From assembly GCA_016712675.1 (NCBI GenBank), contig JADJQR010000001.1, positions 930,001 through 994,000 of the forward strand: a stretch of 64,000 bases of DNA, read 5' to 3'. Under the pieces are notes generated by a model. The model was not told the origin of the DNA and made no database searches. It worked only from the letters and a program-made list of their open reading frames with translations. The first letter of the stretch is position 1; each line of letters starts with the position of its first letter. Positions 48,332-56,788 of this stretch are shown piece by piece. A program made the translations under genes and the position numbers. This DNA comes from a bacterium. GTDB lineage: Bacteria > Krumholzibacteriota > Krumholzibacteriia > LZORAL124-64-63.

Positions 48332-51169
48332 TTATCTCCCTCTTGCGGCTGCCGAGCCGTCCTGCGGCTCGATCAGCACCGTGGCGATCTCCCCGCCGCC
48401 CAGCGGCACCAGCGCCGCACGGCCCTTGTCCGTGAGCGTGGCCGCCTCGCGCGGCACCGCCAGTTCGTCCTCCAGAAGGCCCGACTTGCGGCAGTCTACC
48501 GCCGTGAATCCCAGTTCCAGCCGCGCGGTGACCGGCGCCGTGTCCAGGTTGCATACACGCACCAGCAGTGCGGCCGAGTCCCGCGCCCGCATGGTCGCCG
48601 TCACCTGTATCCTGGGCTCGTCGCAGCGCAGCAGCGCGGCGCCGCCCGGCTGTGCGCCTTGGCCGATGCCCTGGTGCGTCGGCGGCGGCGTGCGGTAGCG
48701 CTCGCTCACGTACGGCACGTCGTCCGCGAACAGGTCGGCGCCGCCCGGCATCACCGCGTAGTGGAACGCGCGCCGCCCGATCAGCTGCGCGTCCGGCGTG
48801 AACAGCGTGGGGCCGGCATTGGTGTTCCTGCGGGCGGCGAAGTCGTCGCGCGAAAGCCAGTCCACGCAGCGCATCAGGGTCAGCGCGAACACGGCGCGGC
48901 CCTGGCCGTCGTCCAGCACCTCGAACTCGGGCAGGCCGCGGTTGAACACCGCCAGCGACGCGGTGCTGTCGCCCAGCAGGCTCCAGTCCTGCTGCGGCCA
49001 GGTGGGCGGCGCCGGCTGCGGCCAGTCCGGGTTGGTGGGCCGCTTGCACGGCCGGCGGTTGAGCATGAAGGCGCCGTGGCTGGTCACTTCATGACTGGTC
49101 AGTCCCGTGGGGAACCAGGCGCGCAGCCGGTGGTCGAAGGCCCGGTTGTTGATGGCCGTCTCGATATCCAGCCGGCGCGAGCCTGCCGCCAGGCGCACGC
49201 GGACCTCCACGTCGCAGGGCGTGGTGCGCGGATCGCGCGCGCGGCGGCCGCGCACCAGCGAGCGGGGCAGGTCGAAGCGGAAGACCGTCTCGGCCTGGCC
49301 CAGCAGGGGCGTGCAATCGCGCAGGCGCAGCTCGCCCGGCGCGCCGCCCGAGAACACGGTCTCCGGCACCGCGATGGGGCCGTGGTCGTATTCGTCGCCG
49401 GCGTCCTCGCCGTCCTCCAGCAGGTTCAGGCCGGTGAACACGCGCCCGTTCGCCAGGTCGGTCAGGTCGACGGTGCCGTCCGGGTGCAGCACGGCGCGCA
49501 CCAGGCCGTTGTCCAGCACCGCATCCTCCCCGGTGCGGCGCGCCACCACCGGCGTGAACGCGTTGCGCGCGGGCACCGGACCCGGTGCGTCGGTGAGCAG
49601 GTAAAGGGCGTGGCCGCAGGCGGGCAGATCCCGGGCCAGGAAGCGCAGGTGCAGGAAGCAGTCCTTCGTGTCCTTGTCGCCCTCGTTGCCGATGATGCGG
49701 TCGCCGAAGCGCTTGAGGTACGGCTCCAGCATGGCCAGCTGGTTCTCCACCGACAGCTCGGCGCGGTAGTCGATGCCCCAGAACCGCTCCAGGAAGCGCC
49801 GCTTGACGATCTCGCACGGCACGGGACGGCCCTGCTCGTCGAGCAGCCGCAGCTTCGCCAGGTCGTAGCCGAACGGCTGCAGCACGACCACGCGCTCGAC
49901 CACCTCGGTGCGCGGCCGCGGCAGGGGGTTGGCCACGGCGATCACGGTGTCACGGTCGTCCTCGGGCCGCGGCCCGAACATCGGGCAGGCGCGGTTGAGG
50001 CGGCGCGCCAGCCAGTGCTCGCCGGTCTGGCGCACGGCGCCGAAGCGCGTGCCCATCTCGCGGTGCACTTCGTCGGTGCTGCAGCCGCAGATCGAGTCGT
50101 GCGGGTGGTTGCGCAGCAGCTCCTTCCAGGCGGTGTCCAGCAGCCCCTGTGGCCAGGCCTCGCCGTGCAGGAAGTGCGCGGCGGCGGCCAGCGGCTCCAC
50201 CACGCGCGCCAGCAGGCCCTGGCAGTATTCGTTCTCCTGCTTGAGCGGCATGCGCGCCGACCAGACACCCGAGAGGATCAGGTGGTCGCGGCCGCCGAGC
50301 AGCTCGCCCTGCCACCGGGGCCGCTCGGCGTCGGGCGCCGCGGCGCGCGCGGCGGCCAGGAAGTCCTCGAAACGGCCGTGCGCGAACCCGGTGCGCGGAT
50401 AGGCCTCGCGCAGCCGCGCCAGGATGTCGCCGAAGCGCTGCTGCGGCCCGAAGTGGTCGCAGCCGTTGTTCAGCAGCGCCGGCTCGGCGCCCGGGCGCGC
50501 GGCCATCTTCGCGAAGATCTCGCCCACGCGGTCGGCCGCGCGGTCGGGGCAGGGGATGCGGGCGGTGTGCGCGTGCCAGATCTCGGCGAAGCCCAGGCCG
50601 CCGGCGTTGCAGTAGCCGTCGCACTGGTTGACCGCCAGCACCTGGGAGCCGTCAGGTGCCGCCCAGCGGAACATCCAGCCCAGGTCAGCGGCCTCGTCGC
50701 CCAGCCCGCGCGTGAAGATGAACGAGTCGATGCCGCACAGGCGCAGCACCTGCGGCATCTGCGCGATGTGCCCGAAGCTGTCGGGCATGTAGCCCACCGG
50801 CTGCAGGCCGCCGGGCGGGGCGGCCAGGTGACCGTGGACCAGGTTGCGGACGGTGGCCTCGCCGCTGACCAGGAACTCGTCCGGCAGGATGTACCAAGGG
50901 CCCACGGCCAGCCGACCGGCGGCGGCCAGCCCTTCCACGCGCGCGCGCTCGTGCGGCGCCGCGGACAGGAAGTCCTCCAGGGCGCACGACTGGCCGTCCA
51001 GCACGAAGGCCGCGAACTGCGGGTCGGACTCCAGCTGGTCCAGCACCTTCGTCACCACCTCGAGCAGGTGCACGCGGAAGCGGCTGAACGGCAGGTACCA
51101 CTCGCGGTCCCAGTGCGTGTGCGAGACCAGGAAGGCGTGTCGGGGCGCGGTGGCGGGCGTGTCGGCCAC
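48332..51169 (-). CDS. GH38 alpha-mannosidase
   Basis: 945 residues from the GTG at 51169, which has GAGGAG nine bases upstream. Metal-binding residues are in SHTHWDREWY (His19, Asp21) and the nucleophile is Asp130 in GYMPDSFGH. NPHDSICGCSTDEVH (with the preceding H) is another family block; the C-terminal half has the beta-sandwich domains of GH38. It removes alpha-linked mannose from N-glycan cores. No signal peptide, so cytoplasmic. The start lies within the end of the GH130 gene (37-base overlap), indicating tight coupling. Confidence 0.93.
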   Translation of the reverse strand: MADTPATAPRHAFLVSHTHWDREWYLPFSRFRVHLLEVVTKVLDQLESDPQFAAFVLDGQSCALEDFLSAAPHERARVEGLAAAGRLAVGPWYILPDEFLVSGEATVRNLVHGHLAAPPGGLQPVGYMPDSFGHIAQMPQVLRLCGIDSFIFTRGLGDEAADLGWMFRWAAPDGSQVLAVNQCDGYCNAGGLGFAEIWHAHTARIPCPDRAADRVGEIFAKMAARPGAEPALLNNGCDHFGPQQRFGDILARLREAYPRTGFAHGRFEDFLAAARAAAPDAERPRWQGELLGGRDHLILSGVWSARMPLKQENEYCQGLLARVVEPLAAAAHFLHGEAWPQGLLDTAWKELLRNHPHDSICGCSTDEVHREMGTRFGAVRQTGEHWLARRLNRACPMFGPRPEDDRDTVIAVANPLPRPRTEVVERVVVLQPFGYDLAKLRLLDEQGRPVPCEIVKRRFLERFWGIDYRAELSVENQLAMLEPYLKRFGDRIIGNEGDKDTKDCFLHLRFLARDLPACGHALYLLTDAPGPVPARNAFTPVVARRTGEDAVLDNGLVRAVLHPDGTVDLTDLANGRVFTGLNLLEDGEDAGDEYDHGPIAVPETVFSGGAPGELRLRDCTPLLGQAETVFRFDLPRSLVRGRRARDPRTTPCDVEVRVRLAAGSRRLDIETAINNRAFDHRLRAWFPTGLTSHEVTSHGAFMLNRRPCKRPTNPDWPQPAPPTWPQQDWSLLGDSTASLAVFNRGLPEFEVLDDGQGRAVFALTLMRCVDWLSRDDFAARRNTNAGPTLFTPDAQLIGRRAFHYAVMPGGADLFADDVPYVSERYRTPPPTHQGIGQGAQPGGAALLRCDEPRIQVTATMRARDSAALLVRVCNLDTAPVTARLELGFTAVDCRKSGLLEDELAVPREAATLTDKGRAALVPLGGGEIATVLIEPQDGSAAARGR

Positions 51170-51204
51170 GATCAGAATCTCCTCGGACAAGGGTGGCCAG
51201 CGCG

Positions 51205-52212
51205 TCAGCCGCGGCAGGCATCCAGCACGGCGGCGACCGTCGTGGTCGCCACGCAGACGGCGGTGTCGGCCGCGCCGTAGTAGACCCACAGGCGGGCCTC
51301 GGGGGGCGCGCAGCCGTCATCGTCGAAGCGGTCGCTGACCAGGCCGCCGGGGAACACCACGTTCGGCACCTGGCCGGTCAGTTCGTACAGCGTGCGCGGC
51401 TCCAGGATGTTCGCCGCTGTGCGCGCCAGCACCCGCCGGGGGTCGTCGCGATCCAGCAGCACGGCGCCCACCTGGTAGATGTTCACGCTCTGGAAGTGCG
51501 TGGCCACGCCGTGGTACAGCAGCAGCCAGCCCTCGCGTGTGAGCAGGGGCGGCGGCCCGGCGCCCACCAGTTCGTCCCAGTAGCGCGGGCGGCCCTCGAA
51601 CACGGTCCCCTCGGGCTGCCAGCGGCGCAGGTCATCCGACGAGGACAGCGTCACCAGGCTGCCCGACGGCGGCGCGCCCGGACCCTGCGGCAGGTTGGGC
51701 CGTTCCAGCAGCAGCCACCGCCCGCCCACCCGCCGCGGGAACAGCGCCCCGTTGCGCGTGTCCTCGCGGCCGGTCACCGCCACCGGTTCCAGGCGCTCCA
51801 GCCCCGCGAAGCCCTCGCCGGGGTCGCCAGCCGCGCGCCACACCGCCAGCCGGCAGCCGCGGTCGGTGTCGACGGCCGTCACCACATGCAGCACGCCGTC
51901 GCAGACGGTCAGCCGCGGGTCGTAGACGTGGAACACCTGCAGGTCGCGCCGCGCGTGCGGCTCGCGCAGCCGCTCGACACCGTCCAGCACCGAGGGCAGG
52001 CCGGCCACGACGAAGCGGCGCTCGGTGCGGCCGCGCGCCGGCACCAGGAAGGTGCGGCGGTCGCGCCCCTGCACGCGCAGCAGCAGGTACGTGACACCGT
52101 CCAGGCTTATGGCGCCGGGGTTGAACACGGCGCTGGGGTCGATCAGCCCCGGCATGGGCGGCAGGTCGCGCCGCGTGATGATCGGGCCGTTGGGGTGACG
52201 GCGCAGCGTCAT
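51205..52212 (-). CDS. GH130 mannoside phosphorylase
   Basis: 335 residues. The five-bladed propeller of GH130 is recognisable from HPNGPIITRRDLPPM, AVFNPGAI, VYDPRLT (carrying the catalytic Asp), GREDTRNGALFP and GAGPPPLLTREGWLLLYHG. In N-glycan loci the typical member cleaves mannosyl-beta-1,4-N-acetylglucosamine with phosphate, giving mannose 1-phosphate and GlcNAc. Other GH130 members use mannobiose or mannosyl-glucose; the neighbours (GH20, GH38, glycosylasparaginase) favour the N-glycan type. The ATG at 52212 overlaps the TGA of the CBM9-like gene. Confidence 0.9.
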   Translation of the reverse strand: MTLRRHPNGPIITRRDLPPMPGLIDPSAVFNPGAISLDGVTYLLLRVQGRDRRTFLVPARGRTERRFVVAGLPSVLDGVERLREPHARRDLQVFHVYDPRLTVCDGVLHVVTAVDTDRGCRLAVWRAAGDPGEGFAGLERLEPVAVTGREDTRNGALFPRRVGGRWLLLERPNLPQGPGAPPSGSLVTLSSSDDLRRWQPEGTVFEGRPRYWDELVGAGPPPLLTREGWLLLYHGVATHFQSVNIYQVGAVLLDRDDPRRVLARTAANILEPRTLYELTGQVPNVVFPGGLVSDRFDDDGCAPPEARLWVYYGAADTAVCVATTTVAAVLDACRG

Positions 52213-53375
52213 CGGGGGACCTCCAGGCGGCCGGTGTGGTCGACCGCGGCCGAGCCGGCCGGCGTGGCCAGTGTGGCGCGATACCCGTCGTCGTCGCCGC
52301 GCAGCGTCAGCACCCAACCAGCGGGCAGGGGCGCGGCCCAGGCCTGGCCGCCGCGATCGCCGGGCCAGCCCGGCCAGTGGCCGGAGGCCAGGCCCAGCGC
52401 GTCCAGGTCCGCCGCGTAGCGTCCGCTCGTCTCATGCAGCTGCTGCTGCCGGTAGTAGAGCGGCATCAGCAGCGTGGCCAGGCGGAATCGCCCGTGTTCG
52501 GCGCTGCCCTGGACCGTGTGGCCGCTGCCGTCGTCGAAGACGACGTGGCCCCACATCTCGGGACAATGCATCGCGATCAGGCCCTGTGGCGACCAGACCC
52601 AGTTGTCCTCGGGCAGCGGGCGGCCCGTGCCGGCATCGACCAGCTTGCGGTAGGCGCCGTCCACGACCTGCGTGCGCCACTGCACGCGCGAGAAGTTCAG
52701 CCGCCAGACGTCGCCCGGCAGCGGCGGGCAGGCGCGGCCGCCGGCCAGCGGCGCCAGCACGCGCCAGGGGATGGCGATCTCCACCGACCAGCCGCGGTCG
52801 ACATCGCCCGGGTCGTTCAGCGTGCCGTCGACGGCCACCGCGCTCCTGAGCCCGGCGATGTCCCAGGCGTCGATGGCCGGCCCGCCGTCGCGGTACGGCC
52901 GCGCCAGCAGCAGGTCCCAGACGGTGCCCAGGGCGTTGATCTCCAGCTCGCCGTACAGGTGGTTGTCGCCGTCGGGGTCGATGAAGACCTCGAAGTCGTT
53001 GTCGTGGTAGATGACGGCGTCGCGTTCGGTCAAGGTGGCCCACACGTGGGGCTCGTCCAGATGGGCGCCCACGTACAGGTAGTCGGCGTCCCAGCCCAGG
53101 CGCACGCGGGTCAGGTGACGCGGCGGGTCGGCCAGCGGGCCGCGGATGTCGGCGAACGGCCCGGACCAGGGAGCCGCGGACCAGGCGGGCTCGTCAGGGA
53201 GGCCGTCGAGTACCGGTGGCGTAGCCAGCCAGGCGCAGGTCAGGGCGGCAGGCGACCAGGGGATCAGGGGCAGGTCGAAGGCGCGGGAGGATCCCGCGGC
53301 CAGCACGACGATCGCGCAGCAGCCGGCGGCCAGGGCCAGGCCGCAGCTCCGGTCGCAGGCTCGGCTACGTCGCAC
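52209..53375 (-). CDS. Exported CBM9-like carbohydrate-binding protein
   Basis: 388 residues with an N-terminal export signal (LALAAGCCAIVVLAAGSSRA; an AAGC lipobox-like site at Cys19 is possible but not ideal). A CBM9-like module (about 45-270) has PPVLDGLPDEPAW, LYVGAHLDEPHVWA, DNDFEVFIDPDGDNHLYGE and GWSVEIAIPWRVLAP, all regular blocks of the family. A C-terminal region (about 290-388) contains a YYRQQQLHETSG stretch. Proteins of this group frequently accompany N-glycan and other glycoside hydrolase operons and presumably bind glycans outside the inner membrane. Second gene of the operon, 48 bases after GH20. Confidence 0.85.
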   Translation of the reverse strand: MRRSRACDRSCGLALAAGCCAIVVLAAGSSRAFDLPLIPWSPAALTCAWLATPPVLDGLPDEPAWSAAPWSGPFADIRGPLADPPRHLTRVRLGWDADYLYVGAHLDEPHVWATLTERDAVIYHDNDFEVFIDPDGDNHLYGELEINALGTVWDLLLARPYRDGGPAIDAWDIAGLRSAVAVDGTLNDPGDVDRGWSVEIAIPWRVLAPLAGGRACPPLPGDVWRLNFSRVQWRTQVVDGAYRKLVDAGTGRPLPEDNWVWSPQGLIAMHCPEMWGHVVFDDGSGHTVQGSAEHGRFRLATLLMPLYYRQQQLHETSGRYAADLDALGLASGHWPGWPGDRGGQAWAAPLPAGWVLTLRGDDDGYRATLATPAGSAAVDHTGRLEVPR

Positions 53376-53423
53376 GGCGGGTCGCCCCGGGGGGTTGGAG
53401 GTGGCAGGGAAGCCGTTCGCGGG

Positions 53424-55676
53424 TCAACCTAACACAATCTCGCCGGGCGCGGGAAGCCCGTCCCGGTCCAGGTCCCTCCTGTCGTGCACGACGATCTCGT
53501 CAGCGCACAGCCGGCTCGGCCGCCCGGCTTCGGGGTGCCAGGCCGGGCAGGGGCCGCTGCTCATCGCGAGCACCCGCAGGTGGCGTGCGGTCGCCGCGGG
53601 CTGGACGGAAAACGGCACGATGACCCGTTCCTGCACGCGGTCGGGAACGTCGTGCGTGCAGTCGCCGGCCGGACGCCACGCGACGCCGTCGTCCGACAGC
53701 AGCACGTGCACGCTGCGCGGCAGGAAGATGCCGGCGTTGGCGTCCTGCAGGAAGCGCACGTGCACCAACAGCAGCGGCAACGGTTCGCCCAGGTCGATCG
53801 TCGCGTCCAGGTCGCAGCACGCGCAGGCGAACCAGCGTCCGTCGTCGCGCTGCCGCGAGCCCAGCACGCCGTCCACGAGCAGGCGCGGATCACCGGCGCC
53901 CGCTGAGGCCGCCACCGTGACCGGTCGCGCCAGCGCGCGGTGCCGGACCAGTTCGATGACGGCGGGCGCGCCGCACGGCTGCCCATCGACCATCAGGGTC
54001 GCCCGTACGGCCAGGGGCGCCTCCGCGGTCGCGACCGCCGGTCGGACCGCGTAGCGCACGTCCGGCCGCGGTCCCGCCACCAGGGGGCCCAGGTCGCCCA
54101 CCAGTGACCAGCGCACCGTGTGGCTGCCGCTTGCCGGGTCCCAGGCGGCGTCCAGCGCGAGTGGCCGCGCGGCGACGCCCGGCCGGATGTTCAGCGCCCG
54201 GTACAGCGGCTCCAGTCCTTGCAGCCGGCGCAGGAACGCGCCGGCCTCGCGCGCCGCCGGCCGTGCCCACAGCGCCTCGGCCATCGCCGGCAGGCGCGGG
54301 AACAGCTGGGCGTCCAGCCGGTCGTGCGGCACGTACTCGGTCCAGAGGTTGGCTGCGCCGCCCAGCACGCGCGCCTGTTCGGCCGGCGCCAGACCGGGCG
54401 GCACCGGGTCGAACGCGAGCACGCGGGCCACGTCCAGCACGCCGGGATCGTAGTCGAAGTACGCGTGCGACGTCGGCGAGACAACGGTGTCGTGGCCGGC
54501 CCGCGCGGCGGTCACCGCGCCGTCGAGCCCTCGCCACGACTGCACGACGGCGCCCGGCAGCGAGCCGGCCAGGTCGCCCTCGAGGATCTCGTCCCAGCCT
54601 ACCAGCCGCCGTCCGCGCGCCGCCAGCCAGCGGCCCACGCGGCGGATGAACCAGCTCTGCAGTTCGTGCTCGTCGCGCAGCCCGTTGCGCGCGATGCGCG
54701 CCTGGCAGCGCGCGCAGGCGCGCCAGCGGTCCTTCGGGGCCTCGTCGCCGCCCACGTGGATGAACGGCGAGGGGAACAGCTCCAGCACGTGTGCGAGCAC
54801 CTGCTCCAGGAACGCGAACGTTTCCTCGCGGCCGGCGCAGAAGATGTCCGGGAAGATGCCCCACTGCGTCTGCACGGCGAAGGGGCCGCCGGTGCACGAC
54901 AGCTCCGGGTAGGCGGCCAGCGCCGCCTGGCAGTGGCCGGGCATCTCGATCTCGGGCACCACGGTGATGCCAAGCTCCGTGGCGCGCGCGACGACGCGGC
55001 GCACGTCATCTGCGGTGTAGAAGCCGCCGTGGCGGCCGCCCTGCTGCTGCTCGCGCCAGGCGCCGACCTCCGTCAGCCTCGGCAGTCCGGGCACCTCCAG
55101 GCGCCAGCCCTGGTCCTCGGTCAGGTGCCAGTGAAGCACGTTGAACTTGAAGGCGGCCAGGCGATCCAGGACGTCCAGCACCGTCCGCACGGGCTGGAAG
55201 TGGCGGCCGCTGTCCAGCAGCAGGCCGCGCCAGGCGAAGGCAGGGCCGTCGCTGACGGTGCCGCAGGGCAAGGCGCCGTCCGGCTGCCCTGCGCACAGCT
55301 GCAGCAGCGTGGCCAGGCCGCGCGCGAACCCGGGCTGCGCGCAGGCCCACAACCCGAGCCGGTCCGGCGCGATGACCAGCCGGTAGTGCTCCGGAGGGAG
55401 GGCGGCGTCGCGTCGCAGGCGCAGCGCCCCGGCAGCGTCGCCGTCCGCGAGGGCGACGCGCGGGTCGACAACCATGTCGAGCACGCGGTCCAGTGCGGGT
55501 GACAGCCAGCCGGCGGCCAGCACCGGCAGCGGCGGGCCGGCCGCGCCGGTGTCGGCGTCGGCATCGGCGGTGACGCGGACCAGGTCGCGCAGGGGGAAAG
55601 TGCCGGCTGCGGGCTGCCAGTGGCGGACAGCCGGCACCAGGTCGTCGAGCGGGGAACGGGCGTCGGGTCGGCGCAC
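53424..55676 (-). CDS. GH20 beta-N-acetylhexosaminidase
   Basis: 750 residues from the GTG at 55676 (GGAG seven bases upstream); an ATG at 55778 would add 34 residues of poor coding character. Domains: N-terminal GH20b (to about 135), catalytic barrel (about 145-500) with FNVLHWHLTEDQGWR, VPEIEMPGHCQAAL and the catalytic Asp311-Glu312 pair in HVGGDEAPKDRW; then a C-terminal discoidin-like sandwich (about 620-735). It removes terminal beta-linked GlcNAc by substrate-assisted catalysis. No signal peptide is visible. It is first in the N-glycan operon and divergent from an EamA transporter gene. Confidence 0.92.
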   Translation of the reverse strand: MRRPDARSPLDDLVPAVRHWQPAAGTFPLRDLVRVTADADADTGAAGPPLPVLAAGWLSPALDRVLDMVVDPRVALADGDAAGALRLRRDAALPPEHYRLVIAPDRLGLWACAQPGFARGLATLLQLCAGQPDGALPCGTVSDGPAFAWRGLLLDSGRHFQPVRTVLDVLDRLAAFKFNVLHWHLTEDQGWRLEVPGLPRLTEVGAWREQQQGGRHGGFYTADDVRRVVARATELGITVVPEIEMPGHCQAALAAYPELSCTGGPFAVQTQWGIFPDIFCAGREETFAFLEQVLAHVLELFPSPFIHVGGDEAPKDRWRACARCQARIARNGLRDEHELQSWFIRRVGRWLAARGRRLVGWDEILEGDLAGSLPGAVVQSWRGLDGAVTAARAGHDTVVSPTSHAYFDYDPGVLDVARVLAFDPVPPGLAPAEQARVLGGAANLWTEYVPHDRLDAQLFPRLPAMAEALWARPAAREAGAFLRRLQGLEPLYRALNIRPGVAARPLALDAAWDPASGSHTVRWSLVGDLGPLVAGPRPDVRYAVRPAVATAEAPLAVRATLMVDGQPCGAPAVIELVRHRALARPVTVAASAGAGDPRLLVDGVLGSRQRDDGRWFACACCDLDATIDLGEPLPLLLVHVRFLQDANAGIFLPRSVHVLLSDDGVAWRPAGDCTHDVPDRVQERVIVPFSVQPAATARHLRVLAMSSGPCPAWHPEAGRPSRLCADEIVVHDRRDLDRDGLPAPGEIVLG

Positions 55677-55825
55677 GGGCAGGCTCCGGGGCTGTCGCCG
55701 GCCGCCGCCTGGCGCCGGGCATCGTGATGATTCCGCCGGCCGGCCGGACCGCGTGACCCCGGCCCGGGACACCGGCATGATCCCCGCATTTGGAGCGCCT
55801 GTAAACGGGCGTTATCGTACCGCGC

Positions 55826-56731
55826 ATGAGCCAGAACCGACGCCGCGCGAACCTGCTGCTGATGACCGCCGCCGCCATCTGGGGCTTTGCCTTCGTGGCG
55901 CAGCGCGTCGGCATGGAGCACCTGCAGCCGCTCACCTTCAACGCCGCCCGCTTCCTCATCGGTACGCTGGTGCTGCTGCCCCTGCTGCCGCTGTCAGGGC
56001 GACGCGCGGCGGGTGAGCCGGTGGCCGGTCCCCGCGAGACGCTGCGTGCCGCGCTGCTGACGGGCCTTGTCCTGTTCACCGCCGCCACGCTGCAGCAGTA
56101 CGGCATCGTCAGCACCACCGCGGGCAAGGCCGGCTTCATCACGTCGCTGTACGTGGTCTTCGTGCCCGTGCTGGGGCTGTTCTTCGGCCAGCGCGTGTCG
56201 CGCTTCGCGTGGGCGGGCGTGGGGCTGGCCGCCGTCGGGCTCTACCTGTTGAGCGCGAAGGGTCCGCTGAGCATCGCACCGGGCGACGGCCTGGTCCTGC
56301 TGTGCGCGATGTTCTGGGCCGTGCACGTGCAGATGGTGGGTGCCTACGTGCAGCGCGTGCCGGCGCTGCGGCTGGCCGTCGGGCAGTTCGCGGTGGCCGC
56401 GGTGCTGTCGACCGTGGCGGCCGCGCTCTTCGACACGTTCTCCTGGACCGCCGTGCGCGCGGTCACGGTGCCGGTGCTGTATGCCGGCATCTTCTCGATC
56501 GGCGTGGCGTTCACGCTGCAGGTGGCCGGCCAGAAGCACGCGCGGCCAACCCACGCGGCCATCATCCTCAGCTTCGAGTCGGTGTGGGCGGCCGTCGGCG
56601 GCGGGCTGCTGCTGGGCGAGGTGCTGGGCATGCGCGAGCTGGCCGGGTGCGTGCTGATCCTGGGCGGGGTCGTGGTGGCGCAGGGTGGGCCGCAGGCGGC
56701 TCCGCCGGCGCCCGGGGCGCCGGCGGCCTGA
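55826..56731 (+). CDS. EamA/DMT-family transporter
   Basis: 301 residues, ten predicted membrane helices in two EamA repeats. Characteristic blocks are AAIWGFAFVAQRVGMEHLQPLTFNAARFL (split over helices 1-2), GIVSTTAGKAGFITSLYVVFVP and RPTHAAIILSFESVWAAVGGGLLLGE. DMT exporters move metabolites such as amino acids; the substrate cannot be read. It is divergent from the N-glycan operon with 149 bases between, so shared control is possible. Confidence 0.88.
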   Translation: MSQNRRRANLLLMTAAAIWGFAFVAQRVGMEHLQPLTFNAARFLIGTLVLLPLLPLSGRRAAGEPVAGPRETLRAALLTGLVLFTAATLQQYGIVSTTAGKAGFITSLYVVFVPVLGLFFGQRVSRFAWAGVGLAAVGLYLLSAKGPLSIAPGDGLVLLCAMFWAVHVQMVGAYVQRVPALRLAVGQFAVAAVLSTVAAALFDTFSWTAVRAVTVPVLYAGIFSIGVAFTLQVAGQKHARPTHAAIILSFESVWAAVGGGLLLGEVLGMRELAGCVLILGGVVVAQGGPQAAPPAPGAPAA

Positions 56732-56788
56732 CCTCCCGGCGCGCTGGCCGGGCATCGAGGTGCCGCGCTGAGTCGCCGTGGCGCGGCG

